A stretch of 36,764 nucleotides of DNA from Pseudomonas arcuscaelestis (GTDB lineage Bacteria > Pseudomonadota > Gammaproteobacteria > Pseudomonadales > Pseudomonadaceae): NCBI RefSeq assembly GCF_016881005.1, contig NZ_JACOPV010000027.1, forward strand, positions 1 through 36,764. The letters are read 5' to 3'. Below are positions 7,882 through 14,308 of this stretch, one piece after another. Below the pieces are notes generated by a model. The model was not told where the DNA came from. It saw only the letters and a program-made list of their open reading frames with translations, and made no database searches. Both the position numbers and the translations under genes were made by a program. Within the stretch, counting starts at the first letter, position 1. Each line of letters opens with the position of its first letter.

Positions 7882-8366
7882 CTCGTTGACACATCCAGGT
7901 GCTCACGCAGATGCCGGAGCGTGCGGATCATATACTTTTCGACCATGTTCTTGGTCAAGCCCATGCGTTCGGCGATTTCCGCCTGGGTCAGCCCTTCGAG
8001 CTTCTGCCAGATAAACACCCGTCGGCAATTGAGCGGTAGTTGCGCCAAGGCGCGCTCGACACTGTCAGCCAGCTCGAGCGCGTGCATGAAGGCCTCCGGA
8101 TCACCGTTGCAGTCAGCCAATCCATCGAGCATGTCGTGCTCGATGGATTGGCGACGGTCTTCCCGACGGTAGCCATCCACCGCAATATTGCGCGCCGTTT
8201 GATGCAGATAGGCGCGTGGCTGTTCGACCCCTATTTGATCGCTCTCCAGAACCCGGACAAAAGCGTCATGTGCCAGATCCTCGGCTTGCTGGCGATTGCG
8301 CAACTTGCGCGTCCAGGTGCCGATCAGCTCTTGGTAATGGTCGAGAAAGCCTTTGTGTCGCGACAC
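7878..8366 (-). CDS. fecI: FecI-type ECF sigma factor (162 aa)
   Basis: This is an RNA polymerase sigma factor of the iron-starvation ECF group and should switch on fecA when FecR signals. The sigma-2 region is at the start (HYQELIGTWTRKLRNRQQAEDLAHDAFVRVLE). The sigma-4 helix-turn-helix is at the end (LPLNCRRVFIWQKLEGLTQAEIAERMGLTKNMVEKYM). I chose the GTG at 8366 (VSRHKGFLDHY), which gives a length like E. coli FecI (173 aa). The frame is open further upstream to 8570, but that extension would run across the Fur box at 8402-8421 and reads as non-protein. The linker between the two domains contains a perfect 16-bp inverted repeat (8116-8152). Regulation by Fur and iron is likely. Confidence 0.88.
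   Translation of the reverse strand: MSRHKGFLDHYQELIGTWTRKLRNRQQAEDLAHDAFVRVLESDQIGVEQPRAYLHQTARNIAVDGYRREDRRQSIEHDMLDGLADCNGDPEAFMHALELADSVERALAQLPLNCRRVFIWQKLEGLTQAEIAERMGLTKNMVEKYMIRTLRHLREHLDVSTR
8116..8152. repeat. Perfect 16-bp inverted repeat inside fecI
   Basis: GCCAATCCATCGAGCA (8116-8131) and its exact complement TGCTCGATGGATTGGC (8137-8152) flank the loop TGTCG. The fecI mRNA would form a very stable hairpin here. It encodes the linker segment QSIEHDMLDGLADC between the two sigma domains. There is no T tract, so it is not a standard terminator. Confidence 0.9.
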
Positions 8367-8401
8367 GATGCAGGTCTTCGGCAAGCGATAGGGAATGTCG
8401 C

Positions 8402-8421
8402 GAATAGTAATGTTTCTTATT
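8402..8421 (-). promoter_or_regulatory. Candidate Fur box upstream of fecI
   Basis: On the minus strand AATAAGAAACATTACTATT fits the usual Pseudomonas Fur site pattern (AATGAGAATCATTATTATT) at 16 of 19 positions. It lies 36 bases before the chosen fecI start, where it would cover the promoter. The consensus is from memory. Confidence 0.65.
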
Positions 8422-8784
8422 AAGCACGGCAATCGAAGATCGTGGCGAGCGACGAAGCGCAAACCGGGAAAAAAAGTACGCGTTGCCAGGGTTGATCGGC
8501 GCAGCAGAACACGAAAAATAAATTGAACGGCGTCTGAGATTTTCCGCGCCGCCACTTTCCTGAAGCGCAACGAACAATCGAGCTATTTCCGCTAGTTTCG
8601 CAGCTAACTTCGTCAATATTCCTGCATCAAGGCGAGTTGACTCGATAGGCAGGATTTAGCGGGGTATTTCGGTATTTTTAACGCTTTTGTCATCAAATTG
8701 AACGCCTACTGTTTACCTGGGTCGGTTGAAAAGTGGCTGTGCAATACCGGGCGACAGACGTGTGCAAAATCGCGACATTTTTTG
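8422..8784. other. Intergenic region between fecI and the speC leader, no gene seen
   Basis: About 360 bases separate the divergent fecI promoter from the candidate speC promoter. I see no ORF with a ribosome binding site, no strong hairpin with a T tract and no tRNA-like fold. It has A+T-rich patches near 8660-8700 and 8770-8790 that could belong to promoters. Confidence 0.6.
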
Positions 8785-8813
8785 TTGATCTTGAACCCCT
8801 CAGGTCCTAAAGT
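8785..8813 (+). promoter_or_regulatory. Candidate sigma-70 promoter for the speC leader
   Basis: TTGATC (8785-8790) and TAAAGT (8808-8813) are separated by 17 bases. Transcription would begin near 8820 and give a leader of about 200 bases before speC. This is a motif match only. Confidence 0.35.
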
Positions 8814-8876
8814 TCGCGCCGAACGTCCATGCTGGAAACGATCCATCCGGCTCAAGTACTGACGACGAGACAGCAA

Positions 8877-8918
8877 GGTCACCCGTAGCTCGCTTCATCA
8901 CGCACGGCTGACCTTTTT
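8877..8918 (+). terminator. Terminator-like hairpin in the speC leader (possible attenuator)
   Basis: GGTCACCCG (8877-8885) pairs with CGGCTGACC (8905-8913) with one C-C mismatch, and TTTTT follows directly. The only plus-strand gene nearby is speC, since fecI is divergent. A terminator here would therefore act on the speC leader transcript. A 19-codon ORF (8829-8888, ending GHP-stop) runs into the 5' arm. Confidence 0.45.
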
Positions 8919-9022
8919 GCTTTCGGCGACATGCCTTGGGAAGTAGGCGAACCAAAGTGGGGATACGGAGGGCGTTCAGTTGCAGCCACTTTTTTATTCA
9001 GTTTGCCCATGGAGTCCCAAGC

Positions 9023-10186
9023 ATGTCGATTCAGGTCGAAGACTACTTCGCGCGCGATACCTTCCAGAAAATGAAGGCTTTCGCCGACAAGCAAGAAACC
9101 CCGTTCGTGCTCATCGACACCCAGATGATCAGCCAGGCCTATGACGACCTGCGTGCCGGTTTCGAATTCGCCAAGGTCTACTACGCGGTCAAGGCCAACC
9201 CGGCGGTCGAGATCATCGACCTGCTCAAGGAAAAAGGCTCGAGCTTCGACATCGCCTCGATCTACGAGCTGGACAAAGTGATGGACCGTGGCGTCAGCGC
9301 TGACCGTATCAGCTATGGCAACACCATCAAGAAATCCAAAGACATTCGCTACTTCTATGAAAAGGGCGTGCGTCTGTATGCCACCGACTCTGAAGCCGAC
9401 CTGCGCAACATTGCCAAGGCTGCCCCGGGCTCGAAAGTGTATGTGCGTATCCTCACCGAAGGCTCGACCACTGCCGACTGGCCGCTGTCACGCAAATTCG
9501 GCTGCCAGACCGACATGGCCATGGACCTGCTGATCCTCGCCCGCGACCTGGGCCTGGTGCCTTATGGCGTTTCCTTCCACGTAGGCTCGCAGCAGCGCGA
9601 CATCAGTGTCTGGGATGCGGCGATCGCCAAGGTCAAAGTGATCTTCGAGCGCCTCAAGGAAGAAGACGGCATTGAACTCAAGCTGATCAACATGGGTGGC
9701 GGCTTCCCGGCCAACTACATCACCCGCACCAACAGCCTGGAAACTTATGCCGAAGAAATCATCCGTTTCCTCAAGGAAGACTTCGGTGACGAGCTGCCGG
9801 AAATCATCCTTGAGCCCGGCCGCTCGTTGATCGCCAACGCCGGCATCCTGGTCAGTGAAGTCGTGCTGGTTGCACGTAAGTCGCGTACTGCTGTCGAGCG
9901 CTGGGTGTACACCGACGTGGGTAAATTCTCCGGCCTGATCGAAACCATGGATGAGTCCATCAAGTTCCCGATCTGGACCGAAAAGAAAGGCGAGATGGAA
10001 GAAGTGGTTATCGCCGGCCCAACCTGCGACAGCGCCGACATCATGTACGAGCACTACAAGTACGGCCTGCCACTGAACCTGGCCATCGGGGACCGCCTGT
10101 ACTGGCTGTCGACCGGCGCCTATACCACCAGCTACAGCGCAGTTGAGTTCAATGGCTTCCCGCCGCTGAAAGCCTTCTACCTGTAA
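9023..10186 (+). CDS. speC: Ornithine decarboxylase, alanine-racemase fold (387 aa)
   Basis: A PLP enzyme that decarboxylates ornithine (and possibly lysine) to putrescine, the entry step of polyamine synthesis; cytoplasmic. The fold-III signature YYAVKAN places the PLP lysine at K57. HVGSQ (187-191), GGGFPA (225-230) and EPGR (264-267) bind the cofactor phosphate. GPTCDSAD supplies the catalytic cysteine C335 from the partner subunit, so the enzyme should be a dimer. The start ATG has GGAG 9 bases upstream. Eukaryotic-type fold with about 390 residues is typical of Pseudomonas SpeC and differs from the long E. coli SpeC. It is preceded by an unusually long leader with a terminator-like hairpin, which suggests control by polyamines or attenuation. 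Ornithine versus lysine preference cannot be fixed from sequence alone. Confidence 0.9.
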   Translation: MSIQVEDYFARDTFQKMKAFADKQETPFVLIDTQMISQAYDDLRAGFEFAKVYYAVKANPAVEIIDLLKEKGSSFDIASIYELDKVMDRGVSADRISYGNTIKKSKDIRYFYEKGVRLYATDSEADLRNIAKAAPGSKVYVRILTEGSTTADWPLSRKFGCQTDMAMDLLILARDLGLVPYGVSFHVGSQQRDISVWDAAIAKVKVIFERLKEEDGIELKLINMGGGFPANYITRTNSLETYAEEIIRFLKEDFGDELPEIILEPGRSLIANAGILVSEVVLVARKSRTAVERWVYTDVGKFSGLIETMDESIKFPIWTEKKGEMEEVVIAGPTCDSADIMYEHYKYGLPLNLAIGDRLYWLSTGAYTTSYSAVEFNGFPPLKAFYL

Positions 10187-10216
10187 GCGCGGTACCGGGC
10201 TGCCAGCCAGCCTACT

Positions 10217-10261
10217 GCGGGGCCATCATTCGCCTTATAACAAGGCGCAGGATGGCCTCGC
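10217..10261. terminator. Bidirectional hairpin between speC and the Sel1 gene
   Basis: GGCCATC-ATT-CGCCTT pairs with AAGGCG-CAG-GATGGCC around the loop ATAAC, and the stem extends outward through GCG/CGC. It lies between two convergent genes. Confidence 0.7.
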
Positions 10262-10268
10262 AGTGCAT

Positions 10269-11027
10269 TCAGCGTTCAGCCTGCAATTGCGCCAGACGTG
10301 TTCGGTAGGCCACTGCCATGTTGCGCACTTCGACGTGCTCGGCCTGCTCCAGCGCGGGCCCGGCAACACGCAGGAAGTTTTCATTGCCGCCTGCCAAGGC
10401 CTGCTGCAACCACTCAAGTGCCTCTTGCGTCAGCCCTTGCGCTGCCAGTACCCCGGCATGACTGAACTGACCGCGAAAATCACCCGCCTCAGCCGAGCAC
10501 TGGTACCAGTGCCTCGCAGCAGCCACATCACGCGGACAATATTCGCCCTCTTCCAGATAGCGCCCCAGCAGATTCATTGATTTGGCATGGCCTAGTTCTG
10601 CCGCTTGGCGATACAACGCCAGCGCTGCAGCGTGGTCCTGGCCGACTCCGCGACCGGTTGCCAACATATTTGCGTAGTTGTACATCCCCCAGTCCAGCCC
10701 GGCATGAGCCGCCTGCCGGTAGTGCTTGGCAGCCTGAGTGTGGCTCACATCGCCACCCCAACCATGCTCCCAGCAGCGTCCAAGCATGTTATCGGCCATG
10801 ACACTGCCTTGAGTGGCAGCAATGAAGAACCATCGACGCGCCAGTTCAGGGTCCTTCTCGATACCCCGGCCGTCGAGCAAAATCTGCCCTAGCAGCAATT
10901 GCGCCTCGACAACCTCCTGCCCTGCCGCCGCAAGTATTGCCTGAGCCGCCTTGGCCGGGCTGTGTTCAAGCATCTGGGCGAACTGGTCGCTGTCCACTTC
11001 CTGGCGATTACGCAGAGCAAAAGCCAT
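10269..11027 (-). CDS. Sel1-repeat (TPR-like) protein next to piuC (252 aa)
   Basis: The protein consists mainly of Sel1-like repeats of about 36 residues. They are visible as AQLLLGQILLDGRGIEKDPELARRWF, ADNMLGRCWEHGWGGDVSHTQAAKHY, GMYNYANMLATGRGVGQDHAAALALY and SMNLLGRYLEEGEYCPRDVAAARHWY (about residues 42-180). A less regular helical tail follows. Such repeats form a superhelix for protein-protein contacts. There is no signal peptide, so it is probably cytoplasmic. It begins 3 bases after the piuC stop and is surely co-transcribed with it. An equivalent gene sits beside piuC in P. aeruginosa (from memory). Its partner and its role in iron uptake are unknown. Confidence 0.8.
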   Translation of the reverse strand: MAFALRNRQEVDSDQFAQMLEHSPAKAAQAILAAAGQEVVEAQLLLGQILLDGRGIEKDPELARRWFFIAATQGSVMADNMLGRCWEHGWGGDVSHTQAAKHYRQAAHAGLDWGMYNYANMLATGRGVGQDHAAALALYRQAAELGHAKSMNLLGRYLEEGEYCPRDVAAARHWYQCSAEAGDFRGQFSHAGVLAAQGLTQEALEWLQQALAGGNENFLRVAGPALEQAEHVEVRNMAVAYRTRLAQLQAER

Positions 11028-11030
11028 GAC

Positions 11031-11711
11031 TCAGACCTCGACCCAACGACGCAGCAGGTTGTGATAGGTGCCCGTCAACTGGATCAACGCCGGGTGATCA
11101 GGCATATCGGCCGTCAATGCCTGGATGGCGTTGTCCATTTCAAACAGCAGGGCGCGCTGGCTGTCTTCACGCACCAGGCTCTGGGTCCAGAAGAAGGCTG
11201 CATAGCGGGCGCCACGAGTGACTGGGTTGACCTTGTGCAGGCTGGTTCCCGGGTACAACACCAGGTCGCCTGCCGCCAGCTTCACCTGTTGCACACCATA
11301 GGTGTCCTGGATGACCAACTCTCCGCCGTCGTAGTCCTCGGGGTTGCTCAGAAACAGTGTCGAAGACAAATCGGTACGCACTCGCTCGTGGCTGCCGCGC
11401 GGCTGGCGTAGGGCGTTATCGATATGAAAGCCGAAATTGCCGCCCTCTTGATAGCAATTGATCAACGGCGGGAAAACCTTGTGCGGCAATGCCGCCGACA
11501 TAAACGTTGGATGCTGCCATAGGCGCTCAATCAGCGCCGTGCCGATCTCTTTGGCCAACGGATGGCCTTCAGGCAACTGCAGATTGTGCTTCGCCTTCGC
11601 CGATTGGTAACCGGCAGTGACCTTGCCGTCAGCCCAATCGGTCTGCGTCAGCGCTTCACGAATACGCGCGACTTCCTCGGTTGAGAACAGTCCGGAGATG
11701 TGTAGCAGCAT
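11031..11711 (-). CDS. piuC: PKHD-type Fe(II)/2-oxoglutarate dioxygenase PiuC (226 aa)
   Basis: A 2-oxoglutarate- and Fe(II)-dependent hydroxylase of the PiuC/YbiX family; its natural substrate is not established. The metal site HxD is seen in FGFHIDNALRQ. The distal His is in GTSLHKVNPV, and the 2OG-binding Arg follows in TRGARYAAFFW. The start MLLHISGLFS has AAAGGTG upstream. An upstream in-frame extension to 11804 exists but would cross the Fur box, and family members begin at this MLLHI. It is divergent from the siderophore receptor gene piuA with a Fur-type site between them, and cotranscribed with the Sel1 gene. PiuC homologues track with catecholate-type receptors, so modification of a siderophore or degradation product is a reasonable guess. 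Confidence 0.88.
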   Translation of the reverse strand: MLLHISGLFSTEEVARIREALTQTDWADGKVTAGYQSAKAKHNLQLPEGHPLAKEIGTALIERLWQHPTFMSAALPHKVFPPLINCYQEGGNFGFHIDNALRQPRGSHERVRTDLSSTLFLSNPEDYDGGELVIQDTYGVQQVKLAAGDLVLYPGTSLHKVNPVTRGARYAAFFWTQSLVREDSQRALLFEMDNAIQALTADMPDHPALIQLTGTYHNLLRRWVEV

Positions 11712-11742
11712 GGCGCGTGCACCTTTAGGCAGAAAGAACGTC

Positions 11743-11761
11743 AATGGTATTGATTCCCATT
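11743..11761. promoter_or_regulatory. Candidate Fur box, piuC/piuA intergenic region
   Basis: On the minus strand AATGGGAATCAATACCATT fits the Fur pattern AATGAGAATCATTATCATT at 15 of 19 positions. It lies 32 bases upstream of the piuC start. The consensus is from memory. Confidence 0.6.
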
Positions 11762-11867
11762 GACCCACCACAAGTCCTTTCCGAGGGATGCGACGTTTCA
11801 GCACGAAAAACCCGCAGCAACAAATTGTAAAGATTGTAAATTTCTAGCAAATAGCAACATTTCTCAA

Positions 11868-11896
11868 TTGTTACTCATATTTGTTTACATTATATT
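11868..11896 (+). promoter_or_regulatory. Candidate promoter of piuA
   Basis: TTGTTA (11868-11873) and TATATT (11891-11896) are 17 bases apart, in an A+T-rich stretch 34 bases before the piuA start. The adjacent AACATTTCTCAATTGTT is weakly palindromic and could bind a regulator. Confidence 0.4.
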
Positions 11897-11929
11897 TCGC
11901 GGCCTAAAAACCTGGGGAAGGGTTCCACC

Positions 11930-14221
11930 ATGCCGCGTCACTACGTGCCAACCGCTGTCAGCTCACCTCGTTTGCTCGCTTCTGCCATTGGCGTTGCGAT
12001 TACCGCTACTTCTGCGGGGCATATGGCCTATGCCGCAGACCCTGAGCCAGCCAAGAATGGTGCGATTGCCCTGGACGCAACCAGCGTTACCGGGCAGGCC
12101 GATGCGGCGAACACGGACTACAAGGTAGAGAACGCTTCCTCTCAGAAATACACCGCGCCGCTGATAGACATTCCACGCAGCGTCACCGTTGTTCCTCAAC
12201 AGGTGATTAAAGACACCAACGCACTCAACCTGCAGGACGCCCTGCGTACTGTCCCGGGTATCACCATGGGCGCCGGCGAAGGCGGCAACCCATCGGGCGA
12301 CCGCCCATTCATCCGTGGCTTCGATTCACAAAGCTCGATGTATCTGGACAGTGTGCGTGACACCGGCTCGCAAACCCGCGAAATATTCGCCATTGAATCG
12401 GTCGAAGTGGCCAAGGGTCCGAACTCGGCAATCGGCGGTCGTGGCGCAGCGGGCGGTACCATCAACCTGGTGAGTAAACGTGCCCACTTGGGCAATTCCA
12501 CCGACGGCGCCTTTACCTGGGGCTCGGACCAGACCAAGCGCTACACATTCGACGGCAACTACCAGTTCCTCGACACCGCCGCGTTTCGCCTAAATCTGAT
12601 GAGCCACGAAAGCAACGTTGCCGGTCGTGACGAAGTCAATTACGACCGCTGGGGCGTAGCACCGTCGCTAGTCTTCGGGCTGGGTACCGAAACGCGCCTG
12701 TACCTCGACTACTACCACATGGAAAGTGATGATCTACCAGACTCGGGTATCCCTTACAGCCTGAAGTCGGGCAGTGCTGCCAAGCGTACCTCGGCCAATC
12801 CCGACAAACCGACTGATGGTGGTGACAGCGACAATTTCTATGGCCTGGTGGATCGCGACTTCTACAAGAGCCGCGCAGACATTGCCACCATTGCCGTGGA
12901 GCATGACCTGAGTGACTCGCTGACCATCAAGAACACCTTGCGCCACGGTAGCACTCTGCAGGACTACATCTACAGCCAACCAGATGACAGCAAGGGCAAC
13001 ATCCTCAAAGGCGAAGTATGGCGCCGTCCAAACAACCGGGTCGCCAATACCAGCACCACGACCAACCAGACCGACTTGTTCGGCGAGGTATACATCGGCG
13101 GGTTCAAGAATACCTTCTCCACCGGCATCGAACTGAGCCGCGAAGCTTCCACCAAGGAAGGCTACGACGTGACTGGTTTCCGCGCAGGTGACTGCGCTTC
13201 ACCTACCGGGCAAATACCGGGTGTGTGCACCTCGTTCCCTAACCCCGATCCGAACGAAGCATGGGGCGGCAGCGTAACGCGTACTGATGCAGGTGCAGAC
13301 ACCACCAGTAACACGCGTGCGATCTACCTGACCGATACCCTGGAACTTGATCCAGCTTGGCTGCTGACCATGGGGTTGCGTTACGACCACTTCGACACCA
13401 AGGCCAAGACCAAGGTGGCGGGCGGTGCGACCAGCTTCAAGACCGAAGACACCAGTGAATTCATTACCGGCCAATTGGGCCTGACCTGGAAGCCTGCAGA
13501 AAACGGCAGCGTCTACATTTCCTACGCAACGTCGGCAACCCCGACAGGTGCAGCATTGGGTGAAGGTGCGGACGGTAACCCATTGCTGAGTGCTACCACG
13601 ACCAGCGAATTGAAGCCTGAAGAAACAACGAATTATGAAATCGGTACCAAATGGGATCTGCTGGACCAGCGCCTTAACCTGACGGCTGCAATCTTTCGCA
13701 CCGAGAAGGAGAACGCCCGGGTTCTAGTCGATGCGAACACCTACCAGAATGTTGGTAAAAGTCGCGTCGACGGGCTTGAACTGACCGCCACTGGCAAGCT
13801 GACCAGCGCCTGGCAAGTGTTCGCCGGTTACACCTACATGGACGCCAAACTTATCGATGGTGGCGCACAGTCGGTAGGAGGCGTACTGATCGACGGCTAC
13901 AACGATGGCAACCAGATGCCCAATACCCCGAACAATAGCCTGACCTTGTGGACCACCTACAACGTCACGCAGAAATTCACTGTTGGTGGCGGCGCCTTTT
14001 ATGTCGACGATGTATTTGGCAACGTGACCAATAGCGTGATGGTTGACTCATACTGGCGCTATGACGCCATGGCCAGCTACAAGCTGACCAAGAACGTCGA
14101 CCTGCAACTAAACGTGCAGAACCTTACCAACGAGGTCTACTACGACAAAGCCTATGGTGCTCACTACGCCAACCAGGCCGCCGGGCGCACTGCTCTGCTG
14201 ACCACCAGCGTCCACTTCTAA
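11930..14221 (+). CDS. piuA: TonB-dependent siderophore receptor PiuA/Fiu type (763 aa)
   Basis: An outer-membrane receptor for ferric catecholate-type siderophores. The start ATG follows AAGGG. A signal peptide ends near residue 36 (MAYAADPEP). There is no STN domain, so it should not signal through a sigma factor, unlike the FecA in this window. The plug domain (about 70-185) has IDIPRSVTVVPQQVI, LQDALRTVPGITMGAGEGG, RPFIRGFDSQSSMYLD and VEVAKGPNSAIGGRGAAGG. The barrel follows, with the receptor-typical ELKPEETTNYEIGTKWDL and NLTNEVYYDKAY, and the C-terminus ends in the outer-membrane aromatic TTSVHF. Similarity to E. coli Fiu and P. aeruginosa PiuA, together with piuC next door, supports the name. 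Receptors of this type also take up catechol-linked cephalosporins (established for PiuA). Confidence 0.88.
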   Translation: MPRHYVPTAVSSPRLLASAIGVAITATSAGHMAYAADPEPAKNGAIALDATSVTGQADAANTDYKVENASSQKYTAPLIDIPRSVTVVPQQVIKDTNALNLQDALRTVPGITMGAGEGGNPSGDRPFIRGFDSQSSMYLDSVRDTGSQTREIFAIESVEVAKGPNSAIGGRGAAGGTINLVSKRAHLGNSTDGAFTWGSDQTKRYTFDGNYQFLDTAAFRLNLMSHESNVAGRDEVNYDRWGVAPSLVFGLGTETRLYLDYYHMESDDLPDSGIPYSLKSGSAAKRTSANPDKPTDGGDSDNFYGLVDRDFYKSRADIATIAVEHDLSDSLTIKNTLRHGSTLQDYIYSQPDDSKGNILKGEVWRRPNNRVANTSTTTNQTDLFGEVYIGGFKNTFSTGIELSREASTKEGYDVTGFRAGDCASPTGQIPGVCTSFPNPDPNEAWGGSVTRTDAGADTTSNTRAIYLTDTLELDPAWLLTMGLRYDHFDTKAKTKVAGGATSFKTEDTSEFITGQLGLTWKPAENGSVYISYATSATPTGAALGEGADGNPLLSATTTSELKPEETTNYEIGTKWDLLDQRLNLTAAIFRTEKENARVLVDANTYQNVGKSRVDGLELTATGKLTSAWQVFAGYTYMDAKLIDGGAQSVGGVLIDGYNDGNQMPNTPNNSLTLWTTYNVTQKFTVGGGAFYVDDVFGNVTNSVMVDSYWRYDAMASYKLTKNVDLQLNVQNLTNEVYYDKAYGAHYANQAAGRTALLTTSVHF

Positions 14222-14235
14222 GTGCACTAACTGGC

Positions 14236-14266
14236 AAGCCCCGTTCACTTCGGTGACCGGGGCTTT
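14236..14266 (+). terminator. Rho-independent terminator after piuA
   Basis: AAGCCCCG-TTCAC-TTCG-GTGA-CCGGGGCTTT forms a stable stem with a TTCG tetraloop and a short T run. It separates piuA from the reductase gene. Confidence 0.8.
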
Positions 14267-14308
14267 CGTCTATCAAGGCATAATACGAGACGCATTCGTT
14301 TTTGCGGC

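Noticed and set aside
8367..8570. N-terminal extension of FecI
   Set aside because: It would run over the Fur box and promoter and is not like any sigma factor sequence.
8829..8888. speC leader ORF as a gene of its own
   Set aside because: No clear ribosome binding site; kept only as part of the leader hypothesis.
11850..11880. Second Fur box at the piuA promoter
   Set aside because: Only about half of the pattern matches; recorded as a weak palindrome only.
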